From assembly GCF_007565055.1 (NCBI RefSeq), contig NC_044561.1:25948114-26012113 (forward strand): DNA of 64,000 bases, read 5' to 3'. The DNA comes from Rhinopithecus roxellana. Lineage: Eukaryota > Chordata > Mammalia > Primates > Cercopithecidae. Within the stretch, counting starts at the first letter, position 1. Every line of letters starts with the position of its first letter. A program made the translations under genes and the position numbers. This document shows positions 33,835-45,819 of this stretch, piece after piece. The notes beneath the pieces were generated by a model. That model had not been told where the DNA came from. It worked only from the letters and a program-made list of their open reading frames with translations, and searched no databases.

Positions 33835-34070
33835 TGAATGAATTTCAGAACAGGGAATATTTTAGTCAATCAAGAAATTCAATTAGCTGAATGACATTTA
33901 TTAATGCACCGCTGTGCAGCACTAATTCCTGCTTTTGGGGAGATAATTGGTGTATTTGTGAAGAAGTGCAATTCAATATTTATCAGCTGCTGGTTTTCAG
34001 TAAATGAATAATCTGTTAAAAATATTCTCCTCAGGAATGTCATTTTTACTGAAACCCGCTGACAAGTGTG
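33835..34070. promoter_or_regulatory. Candidate conserved noncoding element
   Basis: A sharply bounded AT-rich island sits between GC-rich blocks. It contains 'aatattttagtcaatcaag', 'caattagctgaatgacattt', 'gagataattggtgtatttg', 'caattcaatatttatcagc' and 'aatgaataatctgttaaa': repeated homeodomain (TAAT/ATTA), TALE-like (TCAATCA) and FOX-like words, without recognised repeats. This texture is typical of deeply conserved developmental enhancers; conservation is not tested. Confidence 0.45.
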
Positions 34071-35055
34071 TCCTGTCTATGACATGCCCGCTCACCTGGA
34101 GGTGGGGCGCGTCGAGGTGCTGTGGGGTGCAGGCCTATGCGCTGGGCCTCTGCCCTCAGTAGAGGCTGCACGTCCTCAATGTGAGGCCCCAGGCGGCTCC
34201 GTGGCACACATTCCTGTCCCTGCACGAAGGTGCCCCCCTGCCCTGCACAAAGATGACCCCTGTCAGCTGCTGCCCCGAGGGCTCAGGCCTGGGGACGCAG
34301 GAGCCTGCAAGAGCCCAGTGCCTGTGCTGCGGGCATCCTGGGACAGGGCTGCATCAGGGACATTCTGTGGCTCCTTCCGGCCCCTCTTTCCCTTTTCTCA
34401 TTCCCACCTCCTTCTCCCAGCTCAGAGGTGTGTCAGTCTCAGCCACTCCCCACAGCAAAACCCTCACAGTCAGCCAGGGACCCAGGCAGGGGTCTGGCAA
34501 GGCCCCCCTCCCACCTCTCAGACTCTTCTGTCTCCAGAGGCAGAACGTGCGCATGGGCTTGGCACGGACTTTGGGAACTTGCCGTCACCCCAGGGCGCTC
34601 CAGTCTGGTGGATGCTGACTTTGACCACACCTGGGAACTAGTCTACACCTGGGTCTCAGCTCGTGGTGAGAGTCTCTGCCAGCCCTGAGCTTTCCAGGGC
34701 AGCACCACCCGAGGTACATGGACCCCACCGCCGTCCACACAGCACACACCCACACGTGTATCCAAATCTGTGAGCAGCATAAGTGCTGTGGGCACAGGTG
34801 CCACAACCTTAGCTGACGGATTATGAAACTGAGGACCTGCAGATCCAAGCCGGTTGTCTGAGATCCGTGCTCTCATTTCCTAATCCACTTCCAAAAGCCA
34901 TTTTCCCCTCCTAAGGGGCAAGACTTTCAGCCAGACACTAGGAGGATTTGAAGAGAAAGGAGCTACAGTCTTTGCCTTTTAAAGGAATCCAATCTTGAAG
35001 CCTGAATGAGGCACAGGCAGCGGAACGCAGGCTACAAGACAAAATGCGATAATGC
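34071..35055. other. Unassigned unique sequence
   Basis: Overlapping frames on both strands (191 codons + at 34066; 87 codons - at 34585) point to chance frames in GC-rich DNA. A weak MIR-like word set occurs near 34815-34875. Confidence 0.4.
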
Positions 35056-35500
35056 ACAACAACCGGTTAGAAGACACAATGAAAGGCAAAGCTCCATTTA
35101 CGACAGCAACAAAAGAGATAAAATACCTATGAATAAATTTAACAAGAAATGGGCGAGACCCGCATGAGAACAACTTCACAATATTCATGAAAAAAACAAA
35201 AATGGAAATTCACATGGTCAGGAAAACTTAGTATGACAATGATGTCTATTCTCCTAAGTTAATTTGCAAATTAATGCAATCGCAATCAAAATACTAATGT
35301 GTTGCTTTCCCTGGGATTAGTCAAGGGACTTTAACTTCATATGGAAAAATAAAAGCAAAAATACCCAAGAAAAATGAGGGGAAGGAAGGAGTGGCTAGCT
35401 CTAGCAGGTATTAGTAATCGATGAGTAATCAGCTGTGATCCTGGAGTAGAGTGAGGGCACACAGGACGGAGGCACAGGTAGGAAGTCCAGAAACAGCTGA
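35056..35500 (+). mobile_element. L1 ORF2 remnant
   Basis: 'caaagctccatttacgaca', 'aaagagataaaatacctatgaataaattta', 'gaacaacttcaca', 'cttcatatggaaaaataaaagc' and 'ggaaggagtggctagctct' follow the ORF2 order. Diverged and truncated at both ends. Confidence 0.6.
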
Positions 35501-35597
35501 GTCAGGTAAGTCCTTGCTGGGAGTGTGACCAGGACACGGCGGGATAGGATGGTCAAGACGAGGTGCAGCCCTGGGGACAGCCCCATCTTGTAACCTG

Positions 35598-36045
35598 TGT
35601 GTATGTACATGTGTGCATGTGAGGACACGTGTGCATGTGTGTGAGGACACTTGTGTGTGCATGTGTGTGAGGGCATGTGTGTGTGCACGTATGTGAGAAC
35701 ACGTGTGTGCGTGTGTGAGGAGACATGTGAGTGTGCACGTGTGTGAGGACACTTGTGTGTGCATGTGAGGGCACATGTGAGTGTGCATGTGAGGCCACCT
35801 GCATGTCCATGTGTGTGATGGCACGTGTGTGCGTGTGTGGCTACTTGGGGGCGTGTGTGAGGGCACGTGTGTGCATGTGTGAGAGGACGTGTATGTGCAT
35901 GTGAGGACACATGTGCATGTGTGATATGACGTGTGCACGCATGTGCGTGTGTGAAGACGTGTGTGCATGTGTGTCCACATGTGTGGGGACATGGGCGTGC
36001 CGGTGCCTGTGTGCACATGTATGTACATATGTGCATGCACACGTG
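35598..36045. repeat. GT-rich minisatellite, about 450 bp
   Basis: Motifs such as 'gtgtgcatgtgtgtgaggacac' recur with irregular period (about 20-30 bp). Minus-strand His/Thr/Cys frames reach 269 codons (35429-36238) and are artefacts. The block is similar in texture to 1375-2452 but carries GAGGACAC words that block lacks. Confidence 0.9.
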
Positions 36046-37479
36046 TGTCCCAGGCTGCCCCAAAGTTCGGACAAGCTTTCCCCCAGGAGCTGCCATTTTC
36101 CTCCAGAAACAGGATTTCCTCCCCAAAACCAGGAGTTGCCGACCCCCAACCCAGCAGGAGACTCCGACAAAATGCAGCCTTGCCCCGCCCTCCCCACCTG
36201 CCACCCAACATCACAGCAGAGGCACCTCCTACCCCCACACTCTGCAGAGGATGGTCCCGACTGCAGTGGTCCTAGGGCAGCCCAGTGAGTTCAGTCATGG
36301 AAACCCGAAGAAGAAACACAAGGTGACCTCAACGTGGCTCCACTGTCATCTTTTATGGCAGCCCCGTCACCCCTGGTTTCCCTCCAGCAATGAAGCTGGC
36401 AGGTGCCTGGGCATCTGGAACGGGGCTCTGAGTCATGGAAACAGTGATAGAGCAGGTTGCTCAGGGCAGATTGGTCAGGGGTGCTTGGCGCTGGTGGTGT
36501 TATCCTGTGTTGATGGGGGACCCCAGGGCAGCACCCCATGATCTGGGACCGGGCTAGGGCTCCAGTTTGAAACTGGGCAGGCAGGGGGAGCTGGGCCTGG
36601 ATGACAAACGTGGAGGGCACAGCCACAGATCTGGGTGAGTGCTCAGTGCCCACAGGTAGGACAGGTGTGCAGGTGTCTGCCCAGGTCACAGAGGGGAGCA
36701 CATTACCTGCCCTGCAGCCTCTGCTTTCCCACCTGAGATTTGGAGCCCACTCCCAGGAGTGCGCACCTGCGCGTGGCTCCACAGACCTGATGGCTGTGGC
36801 GACAGGCTGCAAATGCCACTGTGGCAGAAAGCAGAATCAGGCGTCAGTGTCAGACCTGTCATGGGCACCCAGTACGTGGCTGACGATGAATGGGGTCAGG
36901 CTTGATAAGCAGGTCCCCCCATGCTGGCAGGCAGCAGAGGCTGCAGGGAGCGATCAGGACAACAGGCAGGCTGGAGGAGCCTGCAAAGCCTGGAGTTGCC
37001 TTTGGGATGCCTGGGCGTGGCACCTGCAGCCTTCTCCAACCTTGAGAACATGCTGTGCTGGGCAGGGGATGGTCTGGCAAGAGGACGACTGTCTCCTAAG
37101 GGCTTTGATCAATGCAGGTGGGAGAACTAAGCCAGAGCCCGCCCAGTAAGTCCTGGAGGGAGCCAGAAGGACGGCGGTGCTGGCCTGGCGCTGAATGGGG
37201 GCCTGACCATGTGCAAGTCAACTAACAGTCAGGCAAACCTCCATCTAGTGTGCAGGGTCCCGCACAGCTCCCAGAGGCGACACCGGGGGTCTCAGTGTCC
37301 AGAAGGAGACAGATCACAGGTGCTGCAGGCAAACCTAAAATGAACCATGTTAATGTGCAGTGTTTAGCAGCTGGCAGCACATGCACTTGGTTGCTATCTG
37401 TATTTCTGAAATATTTCCATCACTCCGAAAGGAAACCCCAGCGCCAAACCCCATGCATAGGCAGCTGCTGATCTGTGCC
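36046..37479. other. Unassigned GC-rich unique sequence
   Basis: Long overlapping frames (202 codons + at 35933, 182 codons + at 36601, 173 codons - at 36291) show no domain. No exon is supported. Confidence 0.4.
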
Positions 37480-37702
37480 TGTCTGTGGATTGATCTATTC
37501 TGGATCTTTCATATGAATGGGGTCACACAGTTTGCTACCTTTGTTACTGGCCTCTTCCCCTCCGCACCCTGTCTTGAGGTCCATCCACATCACAGCTGTG
37601 TCAGGCTTCATTCCTCTTTGTGGCTACATAATACTCCACCACATGGCTCTCCTGCAAATGCACCATCTCTCTCCATTCTAATTTTTAATGTTTAATTTTT
37701 TC

Positions 37703-37855
37703 TTTGAGAGGTGGTATCACTCTATTGCCCAGGCCGGAGTGCAGTGGCGTGATCTTGGCTCACTCCAACATCCATCTCCCGGGTTCAAGCGATTGTCCTG
37801 CCTCAGTCTCCTGAGTAGTTGGGACTATAGGCGCCCACCACCACATCCAGCTAAT
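37703..37855 (-). mobile_element. Partial Alu, antisense
   Basis: It reads 'tttgagaggtggtatcactc' through 'ccaccaccacatccagctaa' and then stops at a TA/CA microsatellite. The left-arm half is missing; a second Alu follows. Confidence 0.85.
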
Positions 37856-37871
37856 TTATATATATATTTAC

Positions 37872-37905
<34 letters not shown>
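37856..37905. repeat. (TA)n(CA)n microsatellite between two Alus
   Basis: A TATA run passes into a CACA run and then the T-tail of the second Alu. Confidence 0.9.
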
Positions 37906-37909
37906 GCAC

Positions 37910-38207
37910 TTTTTTTTTTTTTTTTGAGACAGAGTCTCTCACTCTGTCACCCAGGCTGGAGTGCAGTGGCACGATCTTGGCTCACTGCAAGCTCCGCCTC
38001 CCAGGCTCACGTCATTCTTCTGCCTCAGCCTCCTAAGTAGCTGGGAATACAGGTGCCAGCCACCACACCTGGCTAATTTTTTGTATTTTTTAGTAGAGAC
38101 GGGGTTTCACCGTGTTAACCAGGATGGTCTTGAACTCCTGACCTCATGATCCGCCTGCCTCAGCCTCCCAGTGCTGAGATTACAGGCATGAGCCACTGCA
38201 CCCAGCC
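37910..38207 (-). mobile_element. AluY-like, antisense
   Basis: A T16 tail, 'gagacagagtctctcactct', 'ctgcaagctccgcctcc' and an end 'ccactgcacccagcc' are present. It retains 'aagctccgcctcc', an AluY feature. A few small deletions are visible near 'cccagtgctgag'. Confidence 0.9.
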
Positions 38208-38734
38208 TCTCTCCCCATTCTAAATATGACTTTCCTGTCACCATTACTACATTGAAGAAATTATCCCTTTTTTTAATTGACAATCTTTTGTCCATTATTG
38301 CAAAAATGACCCTCAATGACTACAGTGGATTTATGTTATAGATAGCCCCTTAATACATGTAAAGGATGGTCAAATGTTGGAAATGTTGTTTGCTTGCAAG
38401 TTTTTACTATTTCAAACAAGGCAGAGATGGACATATTTATAGCTAATTCTTTGCATATATCTTTATATATTTTTTTAGGACAAAATCCTAGAAATGAAAT
38501 TTCTAGGTCACATCTTACCCATTTAAAGGCTTTTTATACAGCCTGAGAAATTGCTGTCCTTAAAGGTAGAGGAAGCCGTTGATGCCTCCTCCCTGGAGCT
38601 GCGTGTGAGTTTCCTCTCCGGGCGGTGCTTACCCTGGTGCAGATGTGGCCTTTGGGGAGGATGGACACAGCTTTGCAGATGTTCTGATAGCAATTGGCAA
38701 TGGCAGTAGGCTCAGGGATACAGAACCACGAGCT

Positions 38735-39176
<442 letters not shown>

Positions 39177-40196
39177 TGTGTCTGTTGCCTCTGTGACCAC
39201 CTCCCTTTCCCCCAGGTTTAACTGCAGACCTTTTGCTCGAATTAGGTGGTTTCCACGAGAGATCCACATCCCCAATCTGCCTCCCTTCCTGGGCCACTGT
39301 GTCCACACCAGATGATATCCTGGCTGCCACGTCTGGATGCATTTTTGCTCTGAGAGGAGTTAATTCACAGCAACTGTCAATCAGGCTCCCGCGGGTCTGA
39401 CCCTGGGCGGGCTCCTCTGCAGGGCCGAGCTCTAACCAGGAGCCGCCAACCTTGTCCTGGCAGTTCCCCCTTGAAACCCTGCCAGTGTCCTAACTGCGGG
39501 ACTCTGTCTCTGTTCTCACCGCCCCTGCTTGCCGGCTGGACCATTCCTTCCTTAGCTTAGTTCTTTCTGTAGGATCTGGTTAAACGCAGCCGCTTTGACC
39601 ACCAATCCATCTCTGTGGCCCCTCAGACCCTCAGTCTGGCTGAGGCTGCCTGGAGATCTTGAGTTTGTGGAGACACATCAGCCCCACACAGACCACAACT
39701 TGCAGCCCCTGTTTTAAGCCCAAATTCCTAGCATGGGCGGCAGGACAGGCAGGCCTGAGTGAGCCATCCCATCAATACCACGTGGCCGAGGACAGGATCG
39801 AGCTGCACCCACGGCTCTCCGGGGCGCCATCCCTGGGATGAGGCATCTGCAGGCAAGAGGATTTGCTGGGAAAAACGTTCCAGGAATGGAAGTCTCAGGG
39901 GCCCCAGCTCCACACCCCCAGACTGGGGGCTAAGTGCACGGGCGCTGGGTGGAACTTTTGGCAAGAGCCACCAGGTGTCCCCAGGACTTCAAGAGAGAGA
40001 TGGGGTCCTTGCAAATGTGGCCCAGTGAGCAGCTTGGATCCAGGCTAGGTATCCATTCTGCATCCGCAAAGATCCCGCCCAGCACTCTGCAGAGCCCCCA
40101 CCTGCCCCAGCTGCAGTCACTGGGATTAGACGCCCATCTGGAGAGGAAAGCACTGGGGAGGAGATGGGGGTGGTCATGGAAGGGGAGCTGTGAGCA
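39177..40196. other. Unassigned GC-rich unique sequence
   Basis: No repeat or exon recognised. Confidence 0.4.
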
Positions 40197-40321
40197 GCAG
40201 ACCAAGGGATGCTCTCACCCAGGCAGGGTCCAGAGCTGCAGACCCAGGGATGCCCTCCACCTGGGCGGGGTCCAGAGCTGCAGACCCAGGGATGCCCTCC
40301 ACCTGGGCGGGGTCCAGAGCA
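40197..40321. repeat. ~42-bp tandem repeat, three copies
   Basis: 'gcagacc(c/a)agggatg' starts at 40197, 40238 and 40280. The last two units are nearly identical; the first is diverged. Confidence 0.9.
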
Positions 40322-40639
40322 CCTGAGAGCTAGGGTCCCAGCCTGACCACCTGGGGCCTTGTTCCTGACTCACGGCCCAAGGCCCCTTCCGTGCCCAGTT
40401 TTTCTCCTAATATTTGTTTTTTATGCTGCTATCCACTAAATTGAAGCTTCCCCAAAGTCATTAGCCTCTGCTTAAAATTGCCCTAAATGAGCTCCGTCTC
40501 ACAGCCGTGTCAGCACTGCCTGCCCTGGGATGGGCTGATTACTCACTCCTCACAGCTGAGGCACAAGCAGCCTCCTGGGAGATGCTTCCAGAATGAGCCT
40601 CATGGGAGAGAGCAGGACCACTGAGGCAGGCACTGAGTG

Positions 40640-40830
40640 GGGAGGAAGAGCAGGAGGGGGAAGAAAAGGAGGAGGGGAAGGAGGAGAAGAGGGAGGAAGA
40701 GGAGAGGGTGGGGGAGAAGAGAGAAGAAGAGGGAAGGAGGAGAGGGAGAGGATGAGGAGAAAAAGAAAGAGGGGTGAGGAGGAAGAGGAGAGGGAGGAGA
40801 AAAAAAAGGGTGGAGAAGGGAGAAGGGAAA
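40640..40830. repeat. GGA-rich polypurine tract
   Basis: GGAAGAGG and GGAGGAAG words on the + strand; Glu/Arg- and Ser/Phe-rich frames opposite are artefacts. Confidence 0.9.
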
Positions 40831-41292
40831 ACAATGCACATTTGAAACAAACAAAACCCAGGTCACCGTTTCTCGTCTGCCGCCTGTGGGATCTGATCCC
40901 CACACCAACCTCAGGGTTCAGCATTGCTGAGTTGGGAGTTGGTCCTGCAGGGCAGCACCAGCCACACGGAGCTGTAACTCAGCCTAGCAGACAGTGTGGC
41001 CGTGGGGCCTGCCCAACTCCTTGAGTAGACAGCAGGCCCCAGACAAGGCCTCTCTGGGGAGCTGTGCAGGAGAGGCTCCGGCAAGGAAGGTCCTGCTGCC
41101 TGGGTGGGAGGTCCCCAGGCCTCAGGGAAGGCACTGACCCTCCCGAGGGGTGAGGGGGTTAGAAGGCAAAGAGTGGCCAAGGAGGGAAGAGGGAGAGTGC
41201 AGAGGGCCCGTGTGGGGACTTTGGTAAAATGCTGATTCCTGGGCCTTGCATGTGGTGGGAAGGGCGCAGGGACCTGCGTTTTAGCCTGGCCC
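40831..41292. other. Unassigned GC-rich unique sequence
   Basis: No repeat family, exon or conserved-looking block recognised. Confidence 0.4.
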
Positions 41293-41715
41293 TGTGTTTC
41301 CTAGGGTCACCACCACATAGCACCACAAACTGGGTGTCTGAAACCTCAGCAATTCATCTCTGGCACGGAGGCCAGATTCCGAAACCATGGTGTCCACGAG
41401 CCTGCTCCAAGGGTGCTAGGGGACAGTCCTTCCTGCCTGTTTCGGCTCTCGGTGGCCTCCAGCGTCCTTGGCTTGTGGAACCACCTCTCTCCCTGCTCCC
41501 ATCGTTCCTCGGCCCTCTCCTGTGTGTGACTGGGCCCCGCTGTGCTCCCATGAGGACACATGGTCTTACATTCAAGGCTCACAGGGCTCATCCAGGCTGA
41601 TCTCATCCCGACCTCCTGACTTACATCTGCAAAGACCCTTTGTCCAAACCAGTTCACACTTCCAGGTTTCCAGTTAGGTCGCGGGAAGATCTTTTCTGGG
41701 GGCCACTTGACTCCA
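41293..41715 (+). mobile_element. MLT1-type LTR (ERVL-MaLR)
   Basis: It starts 'tgtgtttcctagggtcac' and holds 'caccacaaactgggtg', 'gaggacacatggtcttacat', 'caaagaccctttgtcc' and 'tctgggggccactt' in MLT1 consensus order. Diverged, no internal sequence. Confidence 0.65.
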
Positions 41716-42129
41716 CCTCAAGGGCCATGCTTTGAGAATTGCTGTAAGGGGGTGGGGGGGGGCGCGTCTGTCCCAGGGGAGGTGAGTTGGAGCCTTGATG
41801 CCACATGGCGTAAAGGGTTGAACACATGGCAGCAGGTGAGCTCAGGGACTGTGAGAGGAGGGGGGCCCAGGGCGCAGGCGGGCTGTCCCAGGGAAACATG
41901 GGGACAAGGGCAGTCAGTGGAGAGGGGCCTGCGAGAGTCGAGGAGGAGTTGTGGCCAAGGGGAGAGGGGCAGGGAGAGGCAAGGCCACTGAACCAGGGGA
42001 CGTGGTGTGAAAGGCAGGGGGGTCGGAGGGGTGGTGAGGACCTTCAGCAGCTCGGACCCCTGGGCCTAGGAAGAGCAGGTGCGAGAACGCCACCCTTGCC
42101 CAGGGATGGGGGTCATGTCACCAGCACAG
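41716..42129. other. Unassigned GC-rich sequence
   Basis: A G-rich run (ggggtggggggggg) lies at 41746-41762. Otherwise unique. Confidence 0.4.
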
Positions 42130-42535
42130 CTGTCATGGAAAACAGGTGGAGACTCCTCAGAAAGCTGGAAAGGGAACCCCCTAGGATGGAGCAGTCCCAC
42201 CCCGGGTGTGCGTCCGAAAGAAATGAAACCTTTGGGGGCCCAGAGAGAAAACCACCACATGATCTCCCTTAGACGTGGAATCTAACGTCCTCAGCCTTGT
42301 AGACCCAGAGAGCAGCACGATGCTGTCAGTGGTTGGAGCATGGGAAACGGGATCTCTTATGGTATAAGGTTTCAATAATGCAAGAACGAGCCCCGGAGAT
42401 CTGCCCGATAACACAGAGCCTCGAGTTAACACTGCAGCCTCGTCCACCCAAAACGTCTTGGGGGCAGAGCTCACGTTAAGTGTTCTTGCCACAAAAAATA
42501 AACAACAAAAATAGAGAAACCAAAAAAAAAAAGGG
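42130..42535 (+). mobile_element. L1 3' end (L1PB/L1MA-like), internally deleted
   Basis: 'gagactcctcagaaagctgg' and 'ccgaaagaaatgaaa' match the ORF2 C-terminal region; 'ataaggtttcaataatgcaag', 'ggagatctgcc', 'gttaacactgcagcc' and 'acgttaagtgttcttgccac' match the 3' UTR through to an A-rich tail ending near 42530. An internal segment is missing. Confidence 0.65.
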
Positions 42536-43009
42536 GGACACAGCGACTCTGGGAGGTGCTGGATGTGCCTGCGGCTGCTGTATTACTAAAGTCCCAGGTT
42601 TGTGTCCTGACTCCCCCACCTCTGCATGTTTAACACGGACAGCTCTTTGCATATCCATAGATAGCAGCTCAATAAAGCTGTTCACAAACACAGATGCCAC
42701 CCTCACCCTCCAGAAGTCGGAGCAGAGAAGGGGACATGAATTTAATCTGGAAACCAGCGGAACTCCAGGAGCCACCAGCAAGCAAAAGCTGGAAGACGTG
42801 GCCCTGGCTCTGTCCTCAGGAGGAACCTGAGACCTCGGCAAACTTGAACCCCTGGTAGGAGCAAAGGACCAGCGTGCTAGCGCCCTGGGCTTACAGGTGA
42901 GTTCATTCCCCGTGAGACAATGTATTGTGTGACCAAGAGACGAATCTTTGGGGTGGACACAAAGGGCCCTGGGACTTTGTGGCTATTAAGCAAGAAGCAT
43001 TTGGGAGGT
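42536..43009. other. Unassigned unique sequence
   Basis: No repeat or exon recognised. Confidence 0.4.
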
Positions 43010-43312
43010 GGTTGGGCATGGTGGCTCACGCCTGTAATCCCAGCTCTTTGGGAGGCCAAGGTGGGTAGATCACGAGGTCAGGATTCGAGACCAGCCTGGC
43101 CAATATGGCGAAACCCTGTCTCTACTGAAAATACAAAAATTGGCCAGGTGTCGTGGTGCATGTCTGTAGTCCCAGCTGCTCAGGAGGCTGAGGCAGGAGA
43201 ATTGCTTGAACCTGGGAGGCAGCTGTTGCAGTGAGCCGAGATCACGCCACTGCACTCCACTCCAGCCTGGTGACAGAGTGAGACTCCATCTCAAAAAAAA
43301 AAAAAAAAAAAA
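43010..43312 (+). mobile_element. Full Alu, sense (AluS-like)
   Basis: It runs from 'ggttgggcatggtggctcac' to 'gagtgagactccatctc' and a long A-tail. It carries a small duplication near the end ('ctccactccagcctgg'). Confidence 0.95.
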
Positions 43313-44279
43313 GAAAGAATAAAGAAGTGGTTGTGGTTGGGAAGCGATGGGGATCCTGCAGAGCCTCCAGGGTGAGGCGTGACTGAGGCAATGGGAGGTG
43401 GGAAAAGCCACTGACTCAGGAGACCCCAGACACGGCCGGGCTGGGCTGATGCTGCTGGATCTAGCCAGCGTGAGCCCAGGCAGGACACCCATTCTGGGAG
43501 GGGTAAACAGGAGAAGCCCCGCACCTGGCTGCTCAGCAGGGACCACAGTGAGTCCACTGTCCCCGATGCTCACAGAGGCTTCTGCCCTGGCTTTGCAACC
43601 GAAGAAGTCCTGAGCCCTGGAGAACGTGCTTCACCCCAAGTCGGGTCACGGTCACCCCGGGCTGGCTCATGGGTTTCCCCCAGTAACTGCGGAGGGCCTC
43701 CCGCTGGACCCGACAGCACGTTCCTGTCACCAACCTCCCTGGGTCGTTCACATGTGCCAGGGGGTGACGCAGGTCCCTCCCCCCAGGACCATGCAGGAAC
43801 AGGCTCTGGGAGCTCTAACGTGTGGCCGGGTGGGGGCCTCACTGAGTGCTTCCTTCCAGTGCCACTCCAGGTTCACGGGAAGACTGGGCATGGCCCCAAC
43901 CCTTCACTTGTTCACTCCAGCAACCATTCCAGTCTCCTTCACTGCAAAAAGGAAACAAAGAAAAAATAAAAAAAATAAAACCCAGAATCCTGGGAGCTGG
44001 TAGAGAGGAGCAGGTGCAAGCCCTGGCCTTCTAGAAGCTCATGCTGGCCCCACTCAAAGCTTCCCTGGAATTTGGAAGCATGGCCAGCTTTGGGAGCTGG
44101 TGGCCTCAGCAAGGAGCACCACAAGACTCCCCCATCCCCTGACCCTGATGGGAGGCCCCCTCCCCTCTGCCAAGGCTTTTGCCCCGTCACCGCTTGCTGC
44201 TGCCCTCACCTGAGCACCCAGCCAGAAAATGGGCAGGGGCAGAGGAATTCAGCTCCCTCCACACGTTTCAAATAAACCC
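43313..44279. other. Unassigned GC-rich unique sequence
   Basis: A-rich words occur near 43955-43985. No exon is supported. Confidence 0.4.
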
Positions 44280-44770
44280 AATGAGAAGTGCTTTAAATGA
44301 ATGTGTACATTCCTGATAATTGGCCAGTACGTTTTGTCCTTCAATATCCACATGAAGATTGGGGTACAGGGTTGATAAAGAAAAACTTTCTCTTTGAAAG
44401 TATTCAAGGGTGGGACATAATATCTTTGTTTGTGGAGTGGAATTAATATCTCGTTGATAGCATTTGCTATTACATATCTGTCTCTCTCAATCTAGCCACA
44501 GGAGGTGACCTCCAAAAACATTAATTTAATCTGCAGAAATAACCCTGCAATTGTCTTTCCCGAAACTGACACTGGATGAAATCTCTGTTGCGCTGAGCCT
44601 GCCTGTCGTTAGCTGTTCCCCATGAAAGGCCTAATGTACAGCATTTAAAACTCTTTTTTCTCTGGCTACTTTTAAAGTTTTGTTTGACCTTGCTGTCCTT
44701 CAGGTTGATTTTCTATGATGTATCTCAGCATGGAGCTCTTATGCTCTGGTATTTATAACACTTGCTGAAT
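44280..44770. promoter_or_regulatory. Candidate conserved noncoding element
   Basis: A ~490-bp AT-rich island with crisp edges, repeat-free as far as I can tell. It contains 'cattcctgataattggcc', 'gaattaatatctcgttgatagc', 'aaaaacattaatttaatctg' and 'aacactttaaaactc'-type words, several TAAT/ATTA cores, and 'gaggtgacctcc', which is close to a nuclear-receptor half-site inverted repeat. A strong candidate for a developmental enhancer; conservation untested. Confidence 0.45.
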
Positions 44771-44983
44771 ATGAGGATTCACGTCTTTCACCAATTTAAG
44801 AACATTTCCAGCGCTTACCTCACGGCCATTGCCTGTGCCCAATCTTCTCGCATCTCTTATTCTGGAACGAAAATTGAACTATGGTGCACTGTTGAATTTG
44901 TTCATGTTTTCTCCTGCTTCTACCAGGAAATTTACCCAGCTCTAGCTTCCATTTTTGACAATTCTCTCTTTAGAAATAAATAG
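44771..44983. other. Unassigned spacer
   Basis: Unique AT-balanced sequence between the candidate enhancer and an old Alu; it may be part of the enhancer block. Confidence 0.3.
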
Positions 44984-45278
44984 GGCCAGGCAAGGTGACT
45001 TGAGCCTGTAATCTCAGCACTTTGGGAGGCTGAGGCAGGAGAATCACTTGAGCCCAGGAGCTTGAGACAAGCCTGGACAACATAGCAAGACACCCTCTCC
45101 ACTAAAAAATACAAAAAATTAGACAGGTGTAGTGGTATGCACCTGTAGTGTCAGCTAATTGGGAAGCTGAGGTGGAAGGATTGTTTGGGCCAGAGACAGA
45201 GGCTGTAGTGAGCCAAGATTAGGCCACCACACTCCAGCCTGGGTGACAGTGAGATTCTGTTCCAAAAAGAAAAAAAAT
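44984..45278 (+). mobile_element. Old Alu (AluJ-like), sense
   Basis: It runs from 'ggccaggcaaggtgacttgagc' to 'ggtgacagtgagattctgttcc' and an A-rich tail. Many substitutions point to AluJ. Confidence 0.85.
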
Positions 45279-45819
45279 GTATGATTATTTTTCCACTTCT
45301 TAAGGTGTCATGTCTTTGTTTTTCAGACATTCTTGTAGGATTTTTTTTAAATGTTTTACTGATATGTGGTTATTTTTCTAAATCCTATTTTACTAAATAT
45401 TGAAAACATTTTATATTCAGCCTTTCGCACTTCATGTGTCCAGCATCTTGGTGGTCAGCCTCTGCTGTCTGTTCTTCCTCCTGGTGCTCAGGAAGGCATG
45501 TGTCCTGGTGAGTTTTGTGATTTGAGATTGTGGGCTCATGTTGAGTGGGGATTGGGCTGTCAGAATCTGCAGGCCCTGGGATGAGGCTGTGTCCTGCTGG
45601 GGGCTCTTTTCTTTGCTTCAGTGGGATGGCCCAGAGCATTAAGCATCTGATGCACTTTAACCTAATTCCTTGTCATTTTGGTTTCACAAAATCTGCAGGT
45701 AGTGTGCATTTAAAACCCGGAGGATGACAGTACATGCCTGTGGCCATGATTTCCCTCTACCCCTGGGTGATGTTTTTTCCTTCGAGCCTCTCATTCAGGC
45801 AATGCCCCTTTGAGGGGCA
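45279..45819. other. Unassigned sequence
   Basis: An AT-rich first part passes into unique GC-balanced DNA. No repeat family recognised. Confidence 0.35.

Larger units (their letters stand above)
37480..38600 (-). mobile_element. Antisense L1 3' region split by Alus
   Basis: 'tattctggatctttcatatgaatggggtcacac', 'tccatccacatcac', 'cataatactccacc' and, after the Alus, 'aatccattattgc'-like text and 'ggacaaaatcctagaaatgaaattt' are the antisense of an old L1 ORF2 C-terminal/3' UTR. A near-duplicated word (tctctctccattctaat / tctctccccattctaaat) flanks the Alu pair. Confidence 0.65.

Noticed and set aside
35401..36238. Minus-strand frames of 267 and 269 codons
   Set aside because: They come from the GT-rich minisatellite at 35598-36045; both phases are open at once, which shows low complexity, not coding.
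36601..37149. Possible exon with 'tgggtgagtg' like a donor site
   Set aside because: A single GTGAGT-type word is common by chance; the frame has no domain and competes with a minus-strand frame.
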